This document shows, piece after piece, positions 34,040 through 42,578 of a DNA stretch of 64,000 nt (positions are counted from its first letter, which is position 1; each line of letters starts with the position of its first letter). The notes beneath the pieces are model-generated. The model made no database searches. It was not told the origin of the DNA and was given only the letters and a program-made list of their open reading frames with translations. The stretch is from an uncultured Collinsella sp. (GTDB lineage Bacteria > Actinomycetota > Coriobacteriia > Coriobacteriales > Coriobacteriaceae), in NCBI GenBank assembly GCA_900540895.1, contig UQHV01000001.1:151748-215747 (forward strand), written 5' to 3'. The translations under genes and the position numbers were made by a program.

Positions 34040-36520
34040 CTATTCGCTGTCGTCCCCAGCGTTTTCGCGGTCACTGGCAAGCATTGCCGCGCCAGCGACC
34101 GTTGTCGCCATGGCGGCAGCGGCGAGCCCGGCGGCAATGCCGGAGCCGTCGCCCGTGTCGGCGAGTTTTCCGGTCGAGCCCTTGCTCTTGTTACCGCCGC
34201 CGTTCTTGTCGGCGCCGTCTGCGTTGGCGCCGGTACCGGTGCCGGTGCCGGTACCGCCCGCGTTGCCCGAGGCTGCAACGGTAAAGCTTGCGGCTCCGTC
34301 GCTGGCGAGCGTGTAGTTCTGCGCCGCGTCGCCCAAGAGACCGTTCACGCGCACCCAGTACGTTCCTGCGGCAAATGTTTCGCCCTCGGCCATTGCCGTG
34401 CCCGGAGCGCCGTCCGCGTCGTGCACAAACTCGAGCTGGGCCGTGCAGGCATCGGTTTCGAGCTTGCCCTCGAGTGATGCCGCAATCTTGGCGCGCACGT
34501 CTTCGCCGGCCTTAAGGCCTTCGAGTCCCTCAAAATGAGGCGTCAGCGCACGTGGATCGATATCGATGGGCACAGGGCCCTGCAGCCCCGTAACAGTCTC
34601 GTTGCCCAGGGCGTCGACATCCACATATTCGATGGCAAACGCATGTCCCGAGGCTGCTACGTTGAGTACGTTGCTGCTGTCGACAAGGCGGAAATGGCCC
34701 TCGCCAACGGTCTTGCCATCTTGGAGCGAGGCATCGCTCAGCGAGTCGCCGTACGTCATGCGCATGCGGGTCGGGAGATAGCACGAAACGGTTTGCTTGT
34801 GCTGCGCATCGTTGTAATTGCGCTGGTAGATGCTCCGGGCCAGTGCCGCATCAACAAAGTCGGATGCGATGATGCCAATGTGCTTGCGGCAGTCCGCCTT
34901 TGTGCTCTCAACTCCGGTATTGTTTATATACGAGCTCTTGTACAGGTGCTCGTTGACCACTCGCGCTGCGGTAAAAGGGTTGTTTTGTGTGCAGCTCGTG
35001 TAGTTGATAAACCAGCAGCGCTCCGTTGCCTGCACCGTTGTCCCGTCCGCGGCAGTGATATCTACGGTGCTGCGCTCGAACTCGGACGCTGCCTTCAGGG
35101 CCATATCGACCCAGTTGATCTTACTGGATCCCGTGCAGTCGTAATGGTCTTGGGCATATACCTTGGTGCAATAGGGCTCTTTGGCACCCGCATTGCCCGC
35201 AGCCTCAAAGCCTCGCGCGTCTTGGACGAGGCACATGGACTTTCCGGAATGCGCCTTGATTTTGTCGTCCCATTCAGTGAGGTCGAGGCCCCACGTGTGG
35301 CCGTCTACGCTGTCGCCGGCGAGTTTAAATCGACGCAGCAGGACGATCTTTCCGCGCACCTCGCCCAGCGTGGGGACGTGGCTCGACGTATAGAACAGAT
35401 CGGAGTTATTGCCCATAACATTGGCGAAAGCCGTCGTAACGCTTTCGTCGGTAGCCTCGTCGTTGCCTCGTGACACCAGCATGATGAGCGCTTCTGACGG
35501 GTGTTCGTTCAAAAATGTTTTGAAGTAACCGATGACATCGGAGAGTTGCATAAAGCCCCCGTCTTTTTTGTGCAGGTAGCATATTCCATGGTCGATGCCG
35601 GGGTCGCCGTTCTTGTCGTTCTTTCCAAGTCGGATATCAAAATAGCGAATGGCTTCGAGCAACTGCGTGGGGATGTAATCCTGCTGGCACTTTGCAAGCG
35701 AGGTTTGGGGCTCGGTGTCGTTGTCGACGCTGCAGGTGCCCGAATCGTGAGTTCCCGGGATGCTCAGTTCGTCGAGGTACTTGCTGCCATCGACGTGGCT
35801 CATCCAACATGGTCCGTCGACGTAGCTGCTATACGTGGTCCAGTCGATGCTGCTAACTGTGGCATTGGTCTTGTCCATGCTGTAGCCGACAAGCTCGAGC
35901 TCCCACGGAATGCTCTTACTCTTATGGCAGATCTTATTGTTGTCCTGGTCTTTGCCGTCCTTTTCTATGGCCAGGTACTTAATGTCTTTTTTCTCGGTTT
36001 CTTTCTCGACCGTGCGGTCTCGGATGATATAGGTACCGTTTGATTGACGCTCGAACGCAAAAGAGCGACTGGCCTTGCCGTCATGCTCGCCACTCCATAC
36101 GTGGATGACCTTTCCGTCTTTGTCCGAGTCGCCATCGACCGACCAAATGCTGTAGCCCGTCTTCTTGTGCTCTTCGAAATTGAGCAAGGTGCGGATAGCA
36201 TACCAGTTTGTATCGTCATTCTTGGTCGTTACGTTCTCAAGGATGAGCTTGCTGGACGTGCCGTCATTAAACAGGTGGCAGACGTTGCCGATGACGTTGC
36301 CGTCTTCGTTGACGCTCGCGGTGCGAAAATAGCCCGCGGGGCGAAGACGAATGACGAACTTGTCGAGGTTGGCCGCCGATGTGGGCGTGTCTTCTGCAAA
36401 TGCCGCGCGCATGGGAAGGCCCAATCCCGCGGTTTCGGGCAGGCTTGCAAGTGGCGACAACGCCGCGAGTCCAAGGCCCAGCGTAAACGCTCGGCGACTG
36501 ATGGCATGATGTTCGGTCAT
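34040..36520 (-). CDS. Tat-exported PI-PLC X-domain surface protein
   Basis: An 826-residue secreted protein. SRRAFTL at 8-14, followed by a hydrophobic stretch, is a twin-arginine signal, with likely cleavage near AFA (40-42). Residues about 50-215 look like a beta-trefoil/ricin-type region. A phosphatidylinositol-specific phospholipase C X domain follows, with the two catalytic His regions SIPGTHDSGT near 250 and GIDHGICYLH near 310. The C-terminus has a Gly/Thr-rich linker, LADTG near 786, a hydrophobic helix and a short charged tail, matching the LAXTG signal of class E sortases. GGAGG precedes the ATG. The likely activity is cleavage of inositol phospholipids or glycolipid anchors at the cell surface. 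Confidence 0.85.
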   Translation of the reverse strand: MTEHHAISRRAFTLGLGLAALSPLASLPETAGLGLPMRAAFAEDTPTSAANLDKFVIRLRPAGYFRTASVNEDGNVIGNVCHLFNDGTSSKLILENVTTKNDDTNWYAIRTLLNFEEHKKTGYSIWSVDGDSDKDGKVIHVWSGEHDGKASRSFAFERQSNGTYIIRDRTVEKETEKKDIKYLAIEKDGKDQDNNKICHKSKSIPWELELVGYSMDKTNATVSSIDWTTYSSYVDGPCWMSHVDGSKYLDELSIPGTHDSGTCSVDNDTEPQTSLAKCQQDYIPTQLLEAIRYFDIRLGKNDKNGDPGIDHGICYLHKKDGGFMQLSDVIGYFKTFLNEHPSEALIMLVSRGNDEATDESVTTAFANVMGNNSDLFYTSSHVPTLGEVRGKIVLLRRFKLAGDSVDGHTWGLDLTEWDDKIKAHSGKSMCLVQDARGFEAAGNAGAKEPYCTKVYAQDHYDCTGSSKINWVDMALKAASEFERSTVDITAADGTTVQATERCWFINYTSCTQNNPFTAARVVNEHLYKSSYINNTGVESTKADCRKHIGIIASDFVDAALARSIYQRNYNDAQHKQTVSCYLPTRMRMTYGDSLSDASLQDGKTVGEGHFRLVDSSNVLNVAASGHAFAIEYVDVDALGNETVTGLQGPVPIDIDPRALTPHFEGLEGLKAGEDVRAKIAASLEGKLETDACTAQLEFVHDADGAPGTAMAEGETFAAGTYWVRVNGLLGDAAQNYTLASDGAASFTVAASGNAGGTGTGTGTGANADGADKNGGGNKSKGSTGKLADTGDGSGIAAGLAAAAMATTVAGAAMLASDRENAGDDSE

Positions 36521-36825
36521 AACTCCTCCATTCGCAGGGTGCGGTAATGCGCTCATTTTGGTCACTATACTGCCCGGATGTTTAAAGGTGTCGGCTTAAA
36601 TTGTGTGCGCGGCGCTATAAATCGGCGGGCGGACGTGTTTGGGTGCTTGCCTATTTGTGCTGCTACCGCGCTGGGGGTGGTTTTGCCGCCCGGCACCCTC
36701 GCGTTCGCCGGCTATCGGCATAAGAAAGGGAGGGTCGGTTTACCGGCCCTCCCTTAGTACGAAACGCTGGGGCACCGCCGCTTGTTGGCACTGCGCTCGT
36801 GTTTTTCGTTACGCTCGCGAGTCGC
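36521..36825. other. Intergenic region upstream of the PI-PLC-like gene
   Basis: About 305 bp. It holds the upstream region of the minus-strand PI-PLC-like gene and the terminator of the first lipoprotein gene. No other gene was recognised. Confidence 0.5.
36722..36755 (-). terminator. Terminator of lipoprotein paralogue A
   Basis: AAGGGAGGG pairs with CCCTCCCTT around TCGGTTTACCGG, with TTTCTTA following on the minus strand. Confidence 0.8.
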
Positions 36826-37419
36826 TTAGCGCTTAATCTCGATATCGTCGAGCTTAACATCCATGGCCTCGGTCTTGGCCTTGGCGATGTCGTCGGCAAA
36901 TTCCAGAGACTTCATCATGGTCTCGACGGCGTCCTTGTGCTCCTCGACGTTGTCGATACGCACGTAGACGCTGCCGCCGCCTGCTTCGGTGAAGTACTCA
37001 GTCGTCACGCCGCCCGAGTGTGTATAGGAAGCGTTGCGCCAAGTCTTGCCGTTGTACTTGACGGGGTCATTCTCGGTCCACTCAAAGCTGGCATTCCACT
37101 TTGCCTCGTAGTCGAACAGTTCGTCGGCGTTCTTGTCGGAGTCAAAGACGGGGATGAAGCGGTCGCTGGCGTGCTCGCTCTCGGTGAACTTAAACTGGGC
37201 CCTGTCGGCGGTATCGCCGGCGACGTCGGTGACCTCGACGCCCTCGGGGACCTCGACCTTAAACCAGATGAAGTCGGTCCTCATATCCACGGCTGGCTTT
37301 TCTGCGCCGCCGCCACCGCCGCTGCCGGTAGCGCCACCACTTCCGCCACAGCCTACCAGGGTAACTGCGGCAAAGAGGCTTATGCAGAGGGTGAGAATCG
37401 CTAAGGCCTTCTTTTTCAT
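36826..37419 (-). CDS. Lipoprotein, paralogue A
   Basis: A 197-residue lipoprotein: Lys-rich start MKKKALAILTLCISLFAAVTL, lipobox LVGC, then a Gly/Ser linker. The mature domain begins TDFIWFKVEVPEGVEV and contains YNGKTWRNASYTHSGG and VRIDNVEEHKDAVETMMKSLEF. It is clearly a paralogue of the next gene (37649-38251): the same TDFIWFKVE-PEGV core, the same NGxTW motif and the same SLEF-like end. The function is not recognised. AGGAGGA precedes the ATG. Each paralogue has its own terminator and shares a 19-bp upstream motif. Confidence 0.88.
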   Translation of the reverse strand: MKKKALAILTLCISLFAAVTLVGCGGSGGATGSGGGGGAEKPAVDMRTDFIWFKVEVPEGVEVTDVAGDTADRAQFKFTESEHASDRFIPVFDSDKNADELFDYEAKWNASFEWTENDPVKYNGKTWRNASYTHSGGVTTEYFTEAGGGSVYVRIDNVEEHKDAVETMMKSLEFADDIAKAKTEAMDVKLDDIEIKR

Positions 37420-37491
37420 GGTCGTGTCCTCCTCGATCTGTAACCGCCCATGGATTACCTGCCTTTACTGTACGCGCGGACGGCTCGCTAG

Positions 37492-37510
37492 GGTGGGCCA
37501 TGTGTCCCAT
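37492..37510. promoter_or_regulatory. Shared 19-bp upstream motif, copy 1
   Basis: GGTGGGCCATGTGTCCCAT lies 73 bp upstream of lipoprotein paralogue A. An identical 19-mer is found at 38458-38476 upstream of paralogue B. Confidence 0.5.
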
Positions 37511-37555
37511 TCTGGGGGCCGGATTTGCGCCGTTAAGTGGCAATATGCGCGGACG

Positions 37556-37591
37556 CAAAAGAGGGGAGGGCCGATGCTGTCGGCCCTCCCC
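37556..37591 (-). terminator. Terminator of lipoprotein paralogue B
   Basis: GGGGAGGGCCGA (37563-37574) pairs with TCGGCCCTCCCC (37580-37591), followed on the minus strand by CTCTTTTG. Confidence 0.85.
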
Positions 37592-37648
37592 GGGGTTTGG
37601 TGCCCACGCTTTTAATGGAGCGCGAGCACGGGCGTGCGTGGACAATTG

Positions 37649-38251
37649 CTACTTGATCTCGATGCTCGAAATCTCGACGCCGCGGGCCTCTTTCACAGCC
37701 TCCTTCATGTCGTCAGGGAACTCGATGGAGTTGAGGAGTGCCTCGGCTTCTTTCTTATGCTGGTCGAAGTTCGGGATGAGGATGTAGATGCTTCCCGGCT
37801 CAACGTCGGTAAAGAGCATGGTTGAGGTGCCGCTGTTGTCCTTGTACGTTCCGGTGAGCCAGGTCCTGCCGTTGTACTCGACGGGGTCGCCGTCTTCCCA
37901 CTGGAACGTCCCCGTATGCCTTTCGGCCTGCTCGGCAAAGGACTCTTCGGCCGTCATCTTCTCTTGCCAAACGGGGATGAATTGGTCGACCGTGGTGTTC
38001 TCGTTCTCGGGGAAGGTGAGATGGACTCTGTCGGCGTTCTTACCGGCGGAGTCGCTTACGCCGACGCCTTCGGGCATCTCGACCTTAAACCAGATAAAGT
38101 CGGTCTTTTCGGCGACAGGAGCTTTTTCCTTGCTCTCGCTCTTGGCGGCGCTGCTGCCTCCGCTCGAAGCGCTCCCGCCGCAGCCCACAAGGGCGAGCGC
38201 GGCAAAGAGGGCGATGCAAAGGGAAAGGATCGATAGGGTCTTTTTCTTCAT
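37649..38251 (-). CDS. Lipoprotein, paralogue B
   Basis: A 200-residue lipoprotein with start MKKKTLSILSLCIALFAALAL, lipobox LVGC and a Ser/Lys/Glu-rich linker. The mature domain begins TDFIWFKVEMPEGVGV, with YNGRTWLTGTYKDNSG and LIPNFDQHKKEAEALLNSIEF. It is a tandem paralogue of 36826-37419. The start at 38251 has AGGAGGA at the same distance as in the paralogue; the frame extends further upstream without a signal peptide, so the earlier codons are rejected. Function unknown; probably an extracytoplasmic, membrane-anchored domain. Confidence 0.88.
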   Translation of the reverse strand: MKKKTLSILSLCIALFAALALVGCGGSASSGGSSAAKSESKEKAPVAEKTDFIWFKVEMPEGVGVSDSAGKNADRVHLTFPENENTTVDQFIPVWQEKMTAEESFAEQAERHTGTFQWEDGDPVEYNGRTWLTGTYKDNSGTSTMLFTDVEPGSIYILIPNFDQHKKEAEALLNSIEFPDDMKEAVKEARGVEISSIEIK

Positions 38252-38637
38252 GGTGGCGTCCTCCTTGTCTGTTGGCGACATCGCGGCACCGCATGCTGCC
38301 GGGGCGTCGATTGTGTTTGCGGCGGATGTCTTTGTGCGCGGGTTGTATGAGTGCGTTAATACCTCCGTTCGTGGTTTGCGGCCGTTGCGCAGCCGTGCCC
38401 CAACGGGCTCCTTACTTATAGATATGCCCCGGTTTGTGCTGCTAGAGAGTCTCGAAAGGTGGGCCATGTGTCCCATGTTTGCGTTGCCGCCGCCTATCGC
38501 GTGCCATAGAAATCCGCGATGGCCAGGTACGCTGACGCTTGTGTGCTTATGGGCTAGACTTAGCACCATTATGTGATCGATACGGTCGGCAGGCGGTTGC
38601 CACACGACCGATGTATATGACTTGAAGGTGCATGCGT
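38252..38637. other. Divergent intergenic region between lipoprotein B and the cyclodeaminase gene
   Basis: 386 bp without a recognisable gene. It contains the second copy of the GGTGGGCCATGTGTCCCAT motif (38458-38476) and should hold both divergent promoters. Confidence 0.5.
38458..38476. promoter_or_regulatory. Shared 19-bp upstream motif, copy 2
   Basis: Identical to 37492-37510. It lies 207 bp upstream of lipoprotein paralogue B and 162 bp upstream of the divergent cyclodeaminase-family gene. Confidence 0.5.
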
Positions 38638-39270
38638 ATGAGCCAAGAGATGATGGATAAAACCTGTCGCGGTTTTGCCGAGGCACTGGCTGCGCGCGAG
38701 CCCGTTCCCGGTGGCGGCAGCGCGAGCGCCTTTGTGGGCGCGCTGGGCGCCTCGCTGTGTGGGATGGTCGCCCGCTACGGAGCGGCGAATCCCGCGCTTG
38801 CCGATCGCGCGGATGATCTGACGCGCGCGTTTGCCCAGGCAGACGAGTTGGCACAGGAGCTTGTCGACTTGGTTGCCGAGGACGTTCGCGCCTATGGCCA
38901 GGTGTCTGCCGCATACGGTATTCCGCGCGATGATCAGGCTCGACCCGCGGCGATTCAGGATGCGCTGCATGTGGCCGCCATGCCGCCGTACCGCATCATG
39001 GATGCCTGCGGCCGTGCGTTGGCGCTGCTCGAAGACATGGCCGACAAGGGGTCGCGTCAACTGCTGTCCGATGTGGCATGCGGCGCCGTCTTCTGCCGCG
39101 CCGCCATGCAGGGTGCGAGCCTGACGCTCTTTGCCAATACCACGTCCATGAAGGATCGGGCGCGCGCCGAAGAGCTCGAGGCGGCGTGCGATGAACTGCT
39201 GGATACGTGGCTGCCGCGTGCCGATGCGCTGGCGCGCCGTGCTGCCGACGCCGCGAGGAAGAGGGGATAG
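38638..39270 (+). CDS. Cyclodeaminase/cyclohydrolase family protein (FchA-like)
   Basis: A 210-residue helical protein of the formiminotransferase-cyclodeaminase C-terminal family. The N-terminal PVPGGGSASAFVGALGASLC is the family signature. Relatives are formimino-THF cyclodeaminases and clostridial methenyl-THF cyclohydrolase FchA. It ends 2 bp before folD. That neighbour appears to lack the catalytic lysine needed for cyclohydrolase activity, so a methenyl-THF cyclohydrolase role for this protein is attractive (inferred). The ATG at 38638 has AAGG 9 nt upstream; the ATG 6 nt earlier is too close to the site. Confidence 0.88.
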   Translation: MSQEMMDKTCRGFAEALAAREPVPGGGSASAFVGALGASLCGMVARYGAANPALADRADDLTRAFAQADELAQELVDLVAEDVRAYGQVSAAYGIPRDDQARPAAIQDALHVAAMPPYRIMDACGRALALLEDMADKGSRQLLSDVACGAVFCRAAMQGASLTLFANTTSMKDRARAEELEAACDELLDTWLPRADALARRAADAARKRG

Positions 39271-39272
39271 CC

Positions 39273-40127
39273 ATGGCTGAACTGCTAAAGGGTGCTCCCG
39301 TCGCTCGTGCTTTGACTGAGGAGCTTGCTGCCCGTTGCGCCGCCCTGCGCGAGCGCGGCGTTGTTCCGACGTTGGCTATCGTGCGTGTAAGTGAGCGCGA
39401 GGACGACCTGTCCTACGAGCGTGGCGCCCTCAAGCGCTGCGAAAAGGTGGGCATCGAAGCTCGCCGCGTTTTGTTGCCTGCCGATGTTTCGCAGGACGAG
39501 TTGTTGGCGGTGATAGGGGACATTAATGCCGATCCGACTGTCCACGGCTGCCTGCTGTTCCGTCCGCTGCCTGCTGCGCTCGATGAGGACGCCGTTGCCG
39601 CGGCGCTCGATCCCGCCAAGGACGTTGACTCCATGACGCCGGCTTCGCTGCTTACCGCGCTTTCGGGTCGCGGCGAGGGTTTTGCCCCCTGCACGGCTGA
39701 AGCCGTTCTGGCGATTCTGGATCACTATGGCGTTGAGCTGGATGGTGCCAAGGTCGCCGTTGTCGGCCGCTCGCTGGTAATAGGCCGCCCTGTTGCCGCC
39801 ATGCTTACGGCGCGCAATGCTACGGTGACGACATGCCACACGCATACGCGCGACCTTGCTGCCGAATGCCGTGCTGCCGATATTGTCGTTGCCGCGGTTG
39901 GACGCGCACGCACAATTGGCGCGGATGCGGTTCGCGAGGGCCAGACGGTCATCGATGTTGGCATTAACTGGGATGAGGCCGCCGGCAAGTTGGTTGGCGA
40001 CGTCGATTTTGATGCCGCGGAGCCGGTTGTTGGTGCAATCACTCCCGTGCCGGGCGGCGTGGGCGCCGTGACGACGGCGATTCTCGCCAAGCACGTGATC
40101 GAGGCGGCCGAACGCGCGGTGAAATAG
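39273..40127 (+). CDS. folD: FolD-family methylene-THF dehydrogenase with an altered catalytic site
   Basis: A 284-residue FolD homologue, which normally interconverts methylene-, methenyl- and 10-formyl-THF with NADP. Visible motifs are KDVDSMTP (usually KDVDG), VVGRSLVIGRPVA for the dinucleotide site, DVGINWDE and TPVPGGVGAVTT. The catalytic YxxxK motif is altered: Tyr48 is followed by Glu-Arg-Gly-Ala, with Ala52 where Lys is expected, and the nearest Lys is residue 54. In human and E. coli enzymes this Lys is essential for the cyclohydrolase step. It is preceded by GAAGAGGGG and is coupled to the FchA-like gene. Confidence 0.93.
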   Translation: MAELLKGAPVARALTEELAARCAALRERGVVPTLAIVRVSEREDDLSYERGALKRCEKVGIEARRVLLPADVSQDELLAVIGDINADPTVHGCLLFRPLPAALDEDAVAAALDPAKDVDSMTPASLLTALSGRGEGFAPCTAEAVLAILDHYGVELDGAKVAVVGRSLVIGRPVAAMLTARNATVTTCHTHTRDLAAECRAADIVVAAVGRARTIGADAVREGQTVIDVGINWDEAAGKLVGDVDFDAAEPVVGAITPVPGGVGAVTTAILAKHVIEAAERAVK

Positions 40128-40161
40128 GCGTTTGGAGGACGTTTAGGGGGTTGGTTAGATA

Positions 40162-40400
40162 CCCTGTGGTCAAAAAATGCTAAATATGAGTACTGTTGCC
40201 TCGCTGGTTACATATCTTTGAGGTAGTTTTGACTCCCTAATGATAGCGAATATCATTAGGGAGTCTCTTTTATTGGACCTTTGGGGAATTATTTTGTTCA
40301 ACTTTTGGACAAGTGGGGATTTCTGGCGTCCAAGATAGCGAGATTTGCTGCTACTAAATTGGTGGCAGTACTCATATTTGGCATTTTTTGACCACAAGGG
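40162..40400. mobile_element. MITE-like inverted-repeat element A
   Basis: A 239-bp element with nearly identical terminal inverted repeats of 37-39 bp (40162-40200 and 40364-40400), sharing GTGGTCAAAAAATG and AAATATGAGTACTG. A perfect 15-bp hairpin (40231-40245 with 40251-40265) lies inside. The element has no coding capacity. It fills most of the gap between folD and the dipeptidase gene and is AT-richer than its surroundings. No target duplication is obvious. Confidence 0.75.
40231..40272 (+). terminator. Terminator-like hairpin inside element A
   Basis: A perfect 15-bp stem, GACTCCCTAATGATA with its complement, a GCGAA loop and then TCTTTTATT. It is the only terminator-like structure after folD, so the element may supply it. 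Confidence 0.6.
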
Positions 40401-40482
40401 TTGCCGGGGTCGCGGTTTCGCCCTTTTTGTGTCGAAGCGATACACTGTTACCGTTTGATTTCTTCGCTCAAGGAGGATGCGC

Positions 40483-42006
40483 ATGCCGTGCACAACGATT
40501 TTGGTTGGTAAGAACGCGAGCTATGACGGGTCGACGCTGATCGCCCGCAACGAGGATTCGTCCAACGGGGTGTTTGAGCCCAAGCGCATGCGCGTGGTGC
40601 ATCCCGACGAGCAGCCGCGCGTCTACACGAGTGTCCTGAGCCACCTGACCGTTGAGCTGCCCGACAATCCCATGCGTTACACAAGCGTCCCCGACGTTGT
40701 CCCGGGTCATGGCATTTGGGCCGAGGCCGGCTTCAACGAGCTCAATGTTGGCATGTCCGCAACCGAGACGCTCACCACCAACGAGCGCGTCCGCGGCGCC
40801 GATCCGCTCGTGGACTACGTGCCCGCCAAGGGCAACGAGGGCGAGGACGGCTATGTCCCGGCCCAGCCTGGCGGACTGGGCGAGGAGGATATGGTGACCC
40901 TGGTGCTGCCGTACGCCAAGTCCGCCCGCGACGGCGTGCGTATCCTGGGCGACCTGCTCGAGCGTTACGGCACCTACGAGAACAACGGCGTCGCCTTTAG
41001 TGACGTTGACGAGATCTGGTGGCTCGAGACCATCGGCGGCCACCATTGGATCGCCAAGCGCGTGCCCGATGATGCCTATGTGACCATGCCTAACCAGCTG
41101 GGTATCGATAGCTTTGACCTGGACGATGCCGAGGGCGCCCAGGCAGACCACATGTGCTCCGCCGACCTGCGCTCCTGGATGGCCGAGTGGCATCTGGACC
41201 TGACGCTGGGCGTCGAGGGAGACGGTCCCGCCGCGGTCTTTAACCCGCGCGAGGCCTTTGGCTCGCACAGTGACAGCGACCACGTCTACAACACGCCGCG
41301 CGCCTGGTATATGCAGCGCTGCCTCAACCCCAGTGATGTGTGGGACGGTCCCGACGCCGACTACACGCCCGAGAGCGACGACATCCCCTGGAGCCGCGTG
41401 CCCGAGCGCAAGGTGACTATCGAGGACATCAAGTACGTGCTTTCGAGCCACTACCAGGGCACGGAGTACGATTGCTACGGCAGCAAGGGCACGCCCGCCA
41501 CGCGCGGTGCCTATCGTCCCATCGGTATCAACCGCAACAGTCAGCTCGCCGTGCTGCAGCTGCGCCCCTATGCGCAGCCGGCGTATCGCGCCGTGCAGTG
41601 GATGGCGTTTGGCTCCAACTCGTTTAACGCGCTTGTGCCGCTGTACGCCAACGTCGAGACCATGCCCGAGTACTATGCCGACACGCAGGCTCGCGTGACG
41701 TCCGAGAATTTCTATTGGGCAAATCGCCTGATCGGCGCCTTGGCCGATGTTCGCTTCCATGAGTGCGGCCGCGCGGTCGAGGATTATCAGGAGAAGGTCG
41801 GCGGCATGGGCCACAGGCAGATTCACGACGTTGATGCTGTCGTAGCCTCGCTGCCCGAGGCCGAGGTGTCTGCCGAGCTCGCCCGCGCCAACGAGGCCTT
41901 TGCCGAGCTCGTGCGCGTGGAGACCGATGCCCTGTTGGGCAAAGTGCTCTACACCACGAGCTGTGCCATGAAGAACTCTTTCGCGATGAACGACAACGTA
42001 AGGTAA
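40483..42006 (+). CDS. C69 family dipeptidase
   Basis: A 507-residue N-terminal-nucleophile peptidase of family C69 (PepD-like). The nucleophile is the Cys in MPCTTILVGKNASYDGSTLI, followed by ARNED, the family hallmark. Other family features are PGHGIWAEAGFNELNVGMSATET and IWWLETIGGHHW. There is no signal peptide, so it probably acts on dipeptides in the cytoplasm. Of two close in-frame ATGs the second (40483) was chosen: AAGGAGG directly abuts the first, and starting here leaves the nucleophile at residue 3. A terminator follows. Confidence 0.92.
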   Translation: MPCTTILVGKNASYDGSTLIARNEDSSNGVFEPKRMRVVHPDEQPRVYTSVLSHLTVELPDNPMRYTSVPDVVPGHGIWAEAGFNELNVGMSATETLTTNERVRGADPLVDYVPAKGNEGEDGYVPAQPGGLGEEDMVTLVLPYAKSARDGVRILGDLLERYGTYENNGVAFSDVDEIWWLETIGGHHWIAKRVPDDAYVTMPNQLGIDSFDLDDAEGAQADHMCSADLRSWMAEWHLDLTLGVEGDGPAAVFNPREAFGSHSDSDHVYNTPRAWYMQRCLNPSDVWDGPDADYTPESDDIPWSRVPERKVTIEDIKYVLSSHYQGTEYDCYGSKGTPATRGAYRPIGINRNSQLAVLQLRPYAQPAYRAVQWMAFGSNSFNALVPLYANVETMPEYYADTQARVTSENFYWANRLIGALADVRFHECGRAVEDYQEKVGGMGHRQIHDVDAVVASLPEAEVSAELARANEAFAELVRVETDALLGKVLYTTSCAMKNSFAMNDNVR

Positions 42007-42024
42007 AGATAACCTTGCAACGAG

Positions 42025-42068
42025 CGAGCGGGACAAACGCCGTCAAAGGCTTTGCCCCGCTCGATTTC
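42025..42068 (+). terminator. Terminator of the dipeptidase gene
   Basis: CGAGCGGG (42025-42032) pairs with CCCGCTCG (42056-42063) and is followed by ATTTCT. Confidence 0.65.
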
Positions 42069-42153
42069 TATCCCGGCGACAAACGATTTTGTGTCGTTCG
42101 CCCAATCTTGGGTACAAGAAGGCCAATGCAATTGTTCATGATTGGAGTCAACC

Positions 42154-42570
42154 ATGGTTATGAAACTCGATCAGCTTGTTAACGGTGCCATCAACGTGGG
42201 CTTCGGTGCCGCCGCCGTTGCCGTCGAGGGCGGCAAGAAGGTTCTCGACGACCTCGGTACCAAGGGTGAGCAGGTCCGCAAGGATGCCGGCACCCCCGAT
42301 ATCGCCCGCAGTGTATCCGACATGTTCGAGCAGGCGGGTGGCACCATCTCCGACCTGACCGAGCGCCTGGGCATGCAGGGCGAGACTGCGGCACAGCGCG
42401 TGCTCGACGAGCTCATCCTGGCCCGCGTCCGCGTTATGACCGCCCCCGAGCGAACTGCCTTCCTGGCCCATGTGCGCGACATCGTCGATTCGGTCGAGGA
42501 CAACGTGACCTCGGTGCCCGTCGAGTCTGTTGAGCCCGACGACGCAGGGGACGCTGAAGAGGCCGAGTAG
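42154..42570 (+). CDS. Phasin-like small helical protein
   Basis: A 138-residue protein predicted to be mostly amphipathic helices. It begins MKLDQLVNGAINVGFGAAAVAVEGGKK and ends in an acidic tail (EPDDAGDAEEAE). The pattern resembles phasin-family and related stress-associated helical proteins, but I cannot name a function. It starts at the ATG after TTGGAG. It ends 8 bp before the UbiB-family gene, so the two are likely co-transcribed; an accessory role to that membrane kinase-like protein is possible. Confidence 0.7.
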   Translation: MVMKLDQLVNGAINVGFGAAAVAVEGGKKVLDDLGTKGEQVRKDAGTPDIARSVSDMFEQAGGTISDLTERLGMQGETAAQRVLDELILARVRVMTAPERTAFLAHVRDIVDSVEDNVTSVPVESVEPDDAGDAEEAE

Positions 42571-42578
42571 CAGCGCAG

